A stretch of DNA of 21,335 nucleotides, from the NCBI GenBank assembly GCA_910587495.1, contig CAJUMT010000033.1, positions 1 through 21,335 of the forward strand. The letters run 5' to 3'. Source of the stretch: an uncultured Lachnospiraceae bacterium (GTDB lineage Bacteria; Bacillota_A; Clostridia; Lachnospirales; Lachnospiraceae). Below, in pieces: positions 15,455 to 21,335 of this stretch. Each line of letters starts with the position of its first letter. Position 1 is the stretch's first letter. The position numbers were made by a program, and so were the translations under genes. The notes under the pieces were generated by a model. The model had not been told where the DNA came from. It saw only the letters and a list, made by a program, of their open reading frames with translations, and ran no database searches.

Positions 15455-16512
15455 TCCTGAATGATTCTTCTTGCTTTCACCGGCGAACGATAATACATAC
15501 CTGAAATGGTGATGCCGGTGCGGGGGTTACTGGCATGAACTACCTGACCGCCGCCCACATAGATAGCCACATGGTTGATACCGGAACGGTTGCCGTAAAA
15601 TACCAGATCACCCGGTCTTAAATCAGATAAGCTTACCGCACTTCCGCAGTTCGCCTGGGCACGGGATGAATGGGGAAGTCCGATCCCATAATTGCCGAAT
15701 ACAGACAACACGAATCCGGAACAGTCCGCGCCTCTTGTCAGACTTGTCCCGCCCCATACATAAGGGTTGCCGATATATTGTTTCGCAAATTCGCTGATTG
15801 CGATACGGACGTCGGATACCCCTGCGCCGTAACGCACTTCTGAGATCGTCAGAGCCTCGTCAAGTTTCGCCCCTATGTCCACATACTCTTTATACAGATA
15901 GCACTCTTCGCCGTCCAGGTCAATCTTGACCCACTCATCCAGCTCTTCTAATACATCAAAGCGCTGTCCGGAGCCAACCACATCCACAATGTCGCATTCC
16001 TGGTTAGGCTCTGTCCGAACCCGGAGGCCGTCAGTATTTACATCCACTACTTTTTTCAGCAGCGTGGAAGCCTTAGAAAGCGCGTCGCTTCCTGTCAGCA
16101 CATACTCGGACTTAATGTAACCTTCTACCTTACCGGATTTTATATGAAGCCACTCGCCTTCTTCTCCCAATATGTCGCATCCTGCGTCCAAACCGATCTT
16201 TCCGACCACATTGCCGTCCATGGATGCCGCGTCACGAATATTTACTTTCCCTTCGGAAACTGTAACAATTCCCAGATTACTGTATTCGTCCAGATGGAAC
16301 GCATCCAAAACCACATCGTTCATGGCGCTTTCCAACAGTTCCGCATCCGCCGCTGCCTCCAAATCTGCCGAGATCCCGACGTTTGCGCTGCTTCCCAAAG
16401 CCGCCGACGCGCGCACATTCATGGGGACGCCCGTTATAAGAACCGCTCCCATCGCAATGGCGCTTATGCTCTCTATCATTCTCCTGTCCTGTATCTTAAA
16501 TATCTTCCGCAT
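15451..16512 (-). CDS. Secreted SH3-domain NlpC/P60 cell-wall hydrolase
   Basis: This 353-residue protein has an N-terminal signal sequence (basic start, then the hydrophobic stretch ISAIAMGAVLITGVPM and cleavage near VRASA). Two bacterial SH3 repeats follow (about residues 80-135, GKVNIRDAASMDGNVVGKI; and 155-210, DGLRVRTEPNQECDIVDVV). A C-terminal NlpC/P60 domain has the catalytic set Cys264 (GADCSGFV), His314 (INHVAIYVGG) and His326 (VVHASNP). It probably cleaves peptide stems of peptidoglycan outside the cell. ATG 16512 is chosen for AGGAG 7 nt upstream; an ATG nine codons earlier lacks a good site. A WalR-like box lies at its promoter. Confidence 0.93.
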   Translation of the reverse strand: MRKIFKIQDRRMIESISAIAMGAVLITGVPMNVRASAALGSSANVGISADLEAAADAELLESAMNDVVLDAFHLDEYSNLGIVTVSEGKVNIRDAASMDGNVVGKIGLDAGCDILGEEGEWLHIKSGKVEGYIKSEYVLTGSDALSKASTLLKKVVDVNTDGLRVRTEPNQECDIVDVVGSGQRFDVLEELDEWVKIDLDGEECYLYKEYVDIGAKLDEALTISEVRYGAGVSDVRIAISEFAKQYIGNPYVWGGTSLTRGADCSGFVLSVFGNYGIGLPHSSRAQANCGSAVSLSDLRPGDLVFYGNRSGINHVAIYVGGGQVVHASNPRTGITISGMYYRSPVKARRIIQD

Positions 16513-16599
16513 ACTATATCTCCTATTTAAGTTCCGCATCTTTCACTCACATGCCTCTCTGACTGGAAGGATTTCCGGGGCATATCCGCAAGATGCTGT

Positions 16600-16676
16600 T
16601 TTATAATTTCGTGTCAAATATTACAGAATTATTACATTTCGGATACAATTCTATAACATGCGGAAGCATTTGTCAA
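16600..16676 (-). promoter_or_regulatory. Hydrolase promoters with WalR/PhoP-like direct repeat
   Basis: On the minus strand, P1 has TTGACA (16671-16676) and TAGAAT (16648-16653), spaced 17 bp. A direct repeat TGTAAT-N5-TGTAAT (16620-16636) exactly fits the WalR/YycF consensus TGTWAH-N5-TGTWAH; read on the other strand, TTACA repeats also resemble PhoP boxes. A second -10, TATAAA (16600-16605), lies 14 bp downstream of the repeat, so the repeat would cover its -35 region, as expected for response-regulator activation. P1 is well supported; P2 and WalR control are inference. Confidence 0.65.
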
Positions 16677-16684
16677 TGAAATAA

Positions 16685-16945
16685 TTATAAAAGTTTGTCT
16701 ACCACCTCCATCAGCTCATCTATTTTCTCATCCCCGGCCCCCTCCAAGATGGCTTCTTTCACACATCCTTTCATGTGAGCACGAAGGATTTCATTATTCA
16801 CTTTTCTAAGGATCGCATCTGTTGCCATAACCTGAACAGAAATATCCACACAATAACGGTCTTCCTCTACCATGCGCAGTATACCGTCAATCTGTCCTCT
16901 AGCTGTCTTTAACAGGCGTTCAATCTTCTTTTTATCCGCTTTCAT
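16685..16945 (-). CDS. csoR: CsoR-family copper-sensing repressor
   Basis: This 86-residue all-helical protein has the DUF156/CsoR pattern (KIERLLKTARGQIDGILRMVEEDRYCVDI...LRAHMKGCVKEAI). The metal-binding triad Cys32-His57-Cys61 has the same spacing as the Cys-His-Cys of characterised Cu(I)-sensing CsoR. It starts 10 nt after the copA stop with little ribosome-binding sequence, so its translation probably depends on copA. In the family Cu(I) binding releases the operator; a matching site lies in the copA leader. No clear terminator is seen before the hydrolase promoter. Confidence 0.93.
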   Translation of the reverse strand: MKADKKKIERLLKTARGQIDGILRMVEEDRYCVDISVQVMATDAILRKVNNEILRAHMKGCVKEAILEGAGDEKIDELMEVVDKLL

Positions 16946-16955
16946 AAGTCAGGCC

Positions 16956-17162
16956 CTATGAAATCCCGATCACCTGGTAGCCTTCATCCTCCACCGTCTT
17001 TTTAAGCGTCTCGTCGCTTACATCTCCCGTAATTGTCAGATAAGCTGCCTTATCTTCTAAACTTACTTCCGCCTGCACGCCTTCCAAAGCGTTCAAAACC
17101 TTATCTACTCTTCCTGTACAGTGGCCGCACATCATGCCTTCGATTTTCATTGTTTTTTTCAT
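16956..17162 (-). CDS. Putative CopZ-like copper chaperone from an internal start in copA
   Basis: Inside copA, in the same frame, AAGGAGG (17171-17177) sits 8 nt upstream of ATG 17162. Starting there gives a 68-residue protein that is one complete HMA domain, with the metal-binding MMCGHC placing cysteines at 12 and 15, the same spacing from Met as in the N-terminal HMA of CopA. CopZ chaperones have this size and deliver Cu(I) to CopA. The Shine-Dalgarno is stronger than that of copA itself. Either copZ became fused to copA, keeping its own start, or both fused and free forms are made. Separate production is inference. Confidence 0.6.
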   Translation of the reverse strand: MKKTMKIEGMMCGHCTGRVDKVLNALEGVQAEVSLEDKAAYLTITGDVSDETLKKTVEDEGYQVIGIS

Positions 17163-19523
17163 TTTGTTGTCCTCCTTAATTTCTGTCATTACAGTTTGTT
17201 TTTTTATATCAACCGGCGCGGATGCCTCTGCCGCAGCTGATCTCTTTTTACTAATATTAAACGTCGGCTTAAATCCTTTCAATCTTAAAGCATTTGATAC
17301 AACGAATACAGAACTAAAGCTCATGGCCGCGCTGCCAAACATGGGGTTTAACTGCCATCCCAGAAGCGGATAGAACACGCCTGCCGCCAAAGGAATTCCC
17401 AAAGCATTATAGAAAAAGGCCCAGAATAAATTCTGTTTGATATTGCGGATAACCGCACGGCTTAGCTGGATAGCTGCCGCTGCGTCCAAAAGGTCGCTCT
17501 TCATCAATACGATATCCGCCGACTCAATAGCCACATCCGTGCCTGCTCCGATGGCGATCCCCGCGTCCGCTCTGGCAAGGGCCGGAGCGTCATTGATACC
17601 GTCTCCAATCATAGCTACTTTATGCCCCTGCTCCTGAAGCCTTCTTATTTCCCGCTCTTTATCCTGCGGAAGCACTTCCGCCACCACCCGGCTGATGCCA
17701 AGCTGCTCCTGAATTGCCTTGGCCGTCCGTTCATTGTCACCTGTCAGCATGACGACCGAAAGCCCCATTCGCTCCATCTCCCGAATGGCCTGGCCACTGG
17801 TTTCTTTGACCTGATCCGCCACCGCAAGAAGACCCAAAAGCCGTGAACCGGATACAATATAAAGTACTGTCTTTCCTTCTTTTGCGTACTGATCCGCATA
17901 GGCTTCCATACCGGCTGTATCGACCTGATTTGCCCGCATCATTTTAAGGTTGCCTGCCAGTACTTTCTGATCTTTTACCGTGCCCGCGACGCCCTGTCCC
18001 GCCGTTGCCTGAAAATCAGACACTGTTAAAAACGGTATCGCATTTTCTTTTGCATAATCTGTAATCGCTTCCGCCAGCGGATGCTCGGAAGCCTGCTCTA
18101 AAGAAGCAGCCAGACTTAACAGCTCTTTCTTGGAAATCCCGGACATTGTCCGTATATCCGTTACGGACGGATGGCCCTGGGTGATCGTCCCCGTTTTATC
18201 CAGAACGACTGTATCCACCAGATGAACCGTCTCAAGGCTTTCGCCGGATTTGATCAAAATCCCCTGTTCGGCGCCCCGTCCGGTACCCACCATGATCGCC
18301 GTGGGCGTCGCAAGCCCCAGCGCGCAGGGGCATGAGATGACAAGCACCGCAATGCCGGATGCAAGAGCAAAGCCGAATGTATGGCCTAAAATAAGCCATA
18401 CAACCACTGTGAGCAGGGCAATGGTCATGACGACAGGCACAAAGATACCGCTCACTTTGTCCGCCAGCTTCGCAATCGGCGCTTTGGAACCTCCTGCTTC
18501 TTCCACCAGGCGAATGATCTGTGATAAGGTAGTGTCTTCCCCGATTCGATCCGCCTTCATCCGGAAATATCCTGCCCGGTTCACAGTCGCTCCTGTCAGA
18601 CGGTCGCCTGCTTTCTTCTCTACCGGAATACTCTCGCCTGTGATAGCCGATTCATCAACTGTCCCTGTTCCTTCCATTAAAATACCGTCCACCGGAATTT
18701 TCTGCCCCGGTTTTACAATAACAGTCTCGCCTAGCCGCACTTCTTCCACCGGAATCTCCCGCTCTTCGCCGTCCTTTAAGACCAGCGCTGTCTTAGGCGC
18801 CAGATCCATCAGTTTGGTAATGGCATCGGATGTACGGTTTTTGGAACGGCTCTCCATATATTTTCCGACAGTCACCAAAGTCAGGATCATGGCCGCCGCC
18901 TCAAAATACAGATTCATGGCACACCCATGGGCTGTGGGCAGATCTCCCTGTCCCAGCGCATAACCCATGACGAACAGCTGGCTTACGCTGTAGACTGCCG
19001 CCGCCGTAGATCCCATGGCCACCAGCGTATCCATATTGGGCGCGCCATGCAAAAGAGTCTTAAAACCGTTCTCAAAATATTTACGGTTCAGATACATGAC
19101 CGGCAAAGTAAGAAACAGCTGTGTCAGGGCAAACACCATCACATTCTCATGGGCAGTCAAAAGATCCGGCAGAGGCCACCCAAGCATATGCCCCATGGAC
19201 ACATACATAAGAACTGAAAGAAAACCGATCGACCATAAAAGTCTGTGCTTCATGGCTCTAGCAGCGTCCGCTGTCTTCTCCTGGAGCGCGTTGGTTTTTT
19301 GGGGAGCATCTTCTCCCTTGGCAGACGCCCCATAACCGGCTTCTTCCACTGCCTGAATGATTTTCTGTCCGTCTGTCGCCCCGTTTGCATACTCCACCAC
19401 CATGGAATTTTGCAAAAGATTCACCTGTACTTTATCCACGCCCGGCACCTTGCTCACCGCCTTTTCCACATGGGCGCTGCAGGCGCTGCAGCTCATGCCG
19501 GTCACATCGAACTTCTGTTTCAT
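16956..19523 (-). CDS. copA: Copper-exporting P1B-type ATPase (CopA) with C-terminal chaperone-like domain
   Basis: This 855-residue pump exports Cu(I) using ATP. An N-terminal HMA domain has MSCSAC with Cys12 and Cys15. Eight membrane helices are expected; the actuator motif TGES is at residues 295-298, the transmembrane metal site CPC at 398-400, the phosphorylated Asp442 in DKTGT, then HPLAEA and GDGINDAP. After the last helix comes a Lys/Ala-rich linker and a second HMA domain at about 788-855 (MMCGHC), an unusual position, as extra HMA domains are normally N-terminal. ATG 19523 has AGGTGG 6 nt upstream. csoR follows in the same operon. The C-terminal domain may also be made separately. 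Confidence 0.96.
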   Translation of the reverse strand: MKQKFDVTGMSCSACSAHVEKAVSKVPGVDKVQVNLLQNSMVVEYANGATDGQKIIQAVEEAGYGASAKGEDAPQKTNALQEKTADAARAMKHRLLWSIGFLSVLMYVSMGHMLGWPLPDLLTAHENVMVFALTQLFLTLPVMYLNRKYFENGFKTLLHGAPNMDTLVAMGSTAAAVYSVSQLFVMGYALGQGDLPTAHGCAMNLYFEAAAMILTLVTVGKYMESRSKNRTSDAITKLMDLAPKTALVLKDGEEREIPVEEVRLGETVIVKPGQKIPVDGILMEGTGTVDESAITGESIPVEKKAGDRLTGATVNRAGYFRMKADRIGEDTTLSQIIRLVEEAGGSKAPIAKLADKVSGIFVPVVMTIALLTVVVWLILGHTFGFALASGIAVLVISCPCALGLATPTAIMVGTGRGAEQGILIKSGESLETVHLVDTVVLDKTGTITQGHPSVTDIRTMSGISKKELLSLAASLEQASEHPLAEAITDYAKENAIPFLTVSDFQATAGQGVAGTVKDQKVLAGNLKMMRANQVDTAGMEAYADQYAKEGKTVLYIVSGSRLLGLLAVADQVKETSGQAIREMERMGLSVVMLTGDNERTAKAIQEQLGISRVVAEVLPQDKEREIRRLQEQGHKVAMIGDGINDAPALARADAGIAIGAGTDVAIESADIVLMKSDLLDAAAAIQLSRAVIRNIKQNLFWAFFYNALGIPLAAGVFYPLLGWQLNPMFGSAAMSFSSVFVVSNALRLKGFKPTFNISKKRSAAAEASAPVDIKKQTVMTEIKEDNKMKKTMKIEGMMCGHCTGRVDKVLNALEGVQAEVSLEDKAAYLTITGDVSDETLKKTVEDEGYQVIGIS

Positions 19524-19544
19524 CTTTATCCACCTCTTCTCCAC

Positions 19545-19601
19545 ACACCCCACGGGGGTGTCCTGTGTCTTTGTTATAACATATACAGAACGCTCTGTCA
19601 A
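19545..19601 (-). promoter_or_regulatory. copA-csoR promoter with CsoR-type operator
   Basis: On the minus strand TTGACA (19596-19601) and TATAAC (19573-19578) are 17 bp apart. Just downstream, at about +5 to +21, is ACACCCC-ACG-GGGGTGT (19545-19561, plus strand), a 7-3-7 inverted repeat of the GC-rich type bound by CsoR tetramers (compare TACCC...GGGTA sites). Repression by the csoR product and release by Cu(I) are expected. Confidence 0.85.
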
Positions 19602-19605
19602 GTAC

Positions 19606-19643
19606 AAAAAAAACAGATAACAGTCCTAGCATCTGTTATCTGT
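19606..19643 (-). terminator. Terminator of the Na/phosphate symporter gene
   Basis: On the minus strand ACAGATAACAG and CTGTTATCTGT form a perfect 11-bp stem around a 9-nt loop, followed by eight T. It lies 18 nt beyond the symporter stop and ends only 4 nt before the copA -35 box. Confidence 0.95.
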
Positions 19644-19661
19644 CTTTCTTTTATACTTTTT

Positions 19662-21299
19662 CTAATCGTCTTCATCCTCCGGTATTTCAGTCAGAAGGGC
19701 ATACGCTATATTCGTCGCATGGTCTGCCACTCTCTCAAAACCGGATATAGTATCGGAAAACACCATACCGGCCGCAGCCGAACACTCGTTGTGCGCCAGC
19801 CGGTGTACATGGTTCTTCTGGAACTGCCGTTCCATCTCGTCGATCTCGTTCTCCAGATTCATAATATCCTGTACATGGTCCTTCGTATTATGGGCAAATA
19901 AGTCGATCGAATACTCCAGGATTGTATTCACTTTCTTCGCCATTTCCTCAAGCTCCATCAAAGCCGTCTCGGAAAAAGTAAGGTTATCGGCAATCCTGGT
20001 CCTGGCCGAATCCGCCAGGTTCTCCGCATGGTCCCCGATCCGCTCGATATCATTGACCACATGGAACAAAGCGCCGATACTTTTGCTGTCGTCAATGGGC
20101 AGCGAAAGCTGGTTGATCTTCACCAGGTAATTGGTGATCGCGTGGTTCATAATATTGATCTTTTTCTCCACCTCATAGACTTTTTCTATCTTCTTTTCAT
20201 CCAGGGTAATTAAAGCATTTAATCCCCGGTTTAAATTCTCGTAAGCCAAAGCTCCCATATGTTCCAGTTCCTTAACAGCTTCTACCACCGCCGTTGCAGG
20301 CGAGAACATGGCTGTCTTTCCTATGTAGAATAATCCAAACTCCTCTGCCGCCTTTTCCTCTCCCGGAACTGCCAGATAAGTAAGATTCACGATTCCCTTT
20401 GTGAAAGGAAGCAGAATGATTACCTGGAAGATCTTAAACAAGGTATGGGCGTTCGCCACGCAGCGCCCCGGATCTGCGCCTGACAGGCCCTGGATCAAGT
20501 GCAGTACCAGTCCCCCTGCCGCCGTCAGTATCACATACATGATAATCGTACCGATAATATTGAAAAAAAGGTGAATAAGCGCCGCCCTTTTGGCATCCTT
20601 TTTTCCGCTTAAGGAAGCTAAAAGCGCCGACATACATGCACCAATATTACACCCCAGAATAATATAGAAACAAATCGGAAGCTCTAAAAGCCCCTGCTGC
20701 GCCATCAGAAGCACAATACTGACTGTGACAGAAGAACTCTGAATGATTGCCGTAATAACCGTTCCCATAATCACACCCAGAATGGGGGATTTAAGTCCTC
20801 CTAAAAGCTGTGCCACCTGGGGAGAATCTTTCAGGCTTGACATACTGCCGGACATAACAGAAAGTCCCATGAATAAAACGCCAAATCCTAAAATTACCTC
20901 ACCAATCTTCTCCGCCCTGTCGTTTTTTACAAACTGGGTCATCAGAACACCCAGAAATAAAAACACCGGCGCATAAGCCGATAAATTAAAAGATACCAGC
21001 TGTGAAGTAACTGTCGTACCAATATTGGCGCCCATAATGACACCGGCTGCCTGGTATAACGTCATCATCCCTGCGTTGACAAAACTGACGACCATAACTG
21101 TCGTCGCACTTGAAGACTGGATCACGGCGCAGAACAGGACTCCCACCAGTGTTCCCATCAACCGATTGGTTGTAACTGCTTCCAGAATGCCGCGCATCTT
21201 GGCGCCGGCCGCTTTCTCAAGTCCGTCGCTCATCTGCTTCATTCCCATAAGGAAGAGTCCCAATCCGCCCATCAGCGATACAATTACACTTAACTCCAT
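19662..21299 (-). CDS. Na/phosphate cotransporter family protein with PhoU-like C-terminal domain
   Basis: This 545-residue protein has the internal repeat of the NaPi-II/PNaS family: QSSSATTVMVV at about residues 61-71 and QSSSVTVSIVLL in the second half of the membrane domain, with paired GANIGTTVT and GCNIGACMS motifs. About eight to ten helices fill residues 5-310. The cytoplasmic C-terminus (about 335-545) is a helical PhoU-like domain with VNDIERIGDHAENLAD and the parallel GFERVADHATNIAY. It likely couples Na+ entry to phosphate (or another anion) uptake, with the PhoU part as regulator. ATG 21299 has AAGGGG about 8 nt upstream; its promoter is mostly outside the window. The gene is complete. 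Confidence 0.93.
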   Translation of the reverse strand: MELSVIVSLMGGLGLFLMGMKQMSDGLEKAAGAKMRGILEAVTTNRLMGTLVGVLFCAVIQSSSATTVMVVSFVNAGMMTLYQAAGVIMGANIGTTVTSQLVSFNLSAYAPVFLFLGVLMTQFVKNDRAEKIGEVILGFGVLFMGLSVMSGSMSSLKDSPQVAQLLGGLKSPILGVIMGTVITAIIQSSSVTVSIVLLMAQQGLLELPICFYIILGCNIGACMSALLASLSGKKDAKRAALIHLFFNIIGTIIMYVILTAAGGLVLHLIQGLSGADPGRCVANAHTLFKIFQVIILLPFTKGIVNLTYLAVPGEEKAAEEFGLFYIGKTAMFSPATAVVEAVKELEHMGALAYENLNRGLNALITLDEKKIEKVYEVEKKINIMNHAITNYLVKINQLSLPIDDSKSIGALFHVVNDIERIGDHAENLADSARTRIADNLTFSETALMELEEMAKKVNTILEYSIDLFAHNTKDHVQDIMNLENEIDEMERQFQKNHVHRLAHNECSAAAGMVFSDTISGFERVADHATNIAYALLTEIPEDEDD

Positions 21300-21335
21300 G
21301 GTTTTTTACCCCTTATGTGCTTTATCCTATTGTGA

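Noticed and set aside
18250..18963. 237-codon plus-strand open frame opposite copA
   Set aside because: It lies fully inside copA on the other strand, with a Ser/Pro/Thr-rich composition typical of shadow frames.
1..21335. CRISPR arrays, tRNA or rRNA genes, phage genes
   Set aside because: No regularly spaced repeats, no cloverleaf-like sequence with a GTTCRA T-loop in the gaps, and no phage-type genes were found; intergenic gaps are short and mostly accounted for.

Overview
The window looks like chromosome of a spore-forming, Gram-positive gut-type Clostridia, most likely Lachnospiraceae. The reasons are a complete eight-gene spoIIIA operon, strong AGGAGG-type ribosome binding sites, mixed GC content, and protein sequences of Lachnospiraceae character. 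The taxonomic call is inference from protein style; no database was consulted. No tRNA, rRNA, CRISPR array or complete insertion sequence is visible.

Layout. (1) 1-2565 (+): the only plus-strand genes, a BlaI-family repressor and an M56 (BlaR1-type) membrane metalloprotease with an unrecognised extracellular domain. A duplicated operator lies in front and a strong terminator behind. (2) 2566-3721: a broken Rpn/PD-(D/E)XK 'transposase' gene between two identical 67-bp copies of that terminator. (3) 3761-5771 (-): a GntR(YtrA-type)/ABC ATPase/ABC permease operon with a self-contained promoter and operator. (4) 5783-8153 (-): feoA-feoB ferrous iron uptake behind a near-ideal Fur box. (5) 8178-12686 (-): spoIIIAA to spoIIIAH, the mother-cell part of the sporulation feeding channel; nearly all junctions overlap or are tightly spaced. 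(6) 12833-15454 (-): rpsO and pnp, separated by a terminator and a long pnp leader hairpin. (7) 15451-16676 (-): an SH3/NlpC-P60 wall hydrolase with a WalR-like box at its promoter. (8) 16685-19601 (-): copA with csoR downstream, and a CsoR-like operator in the copA leader. (9) 19606-21299 (-): a Na/phosphate symporter with a PhoU-like tail and its own terminator.

Most of this is conserved core biology in compact operons, and most regulation can be read directly as promoter plus overlapping palindrome (BlaI, GntR, Fur and CsoR types). The most unusual observations are: a CopZ-like metallochaperone encoded in frame as the last 68 codons of copA, with its own textbook Shine-Dalgarno, suggesting one gene makes both pump and chaperone; an RNase III-type hairpin in front of pnp; a very short SpoIIIAF and a SpoIIIAE without signal peptide; a histidine-rich insert in FeoB; and the 67-bp repeats flanking the decayed Rpn gene. 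I found no convincing wholly new multi-gene system.
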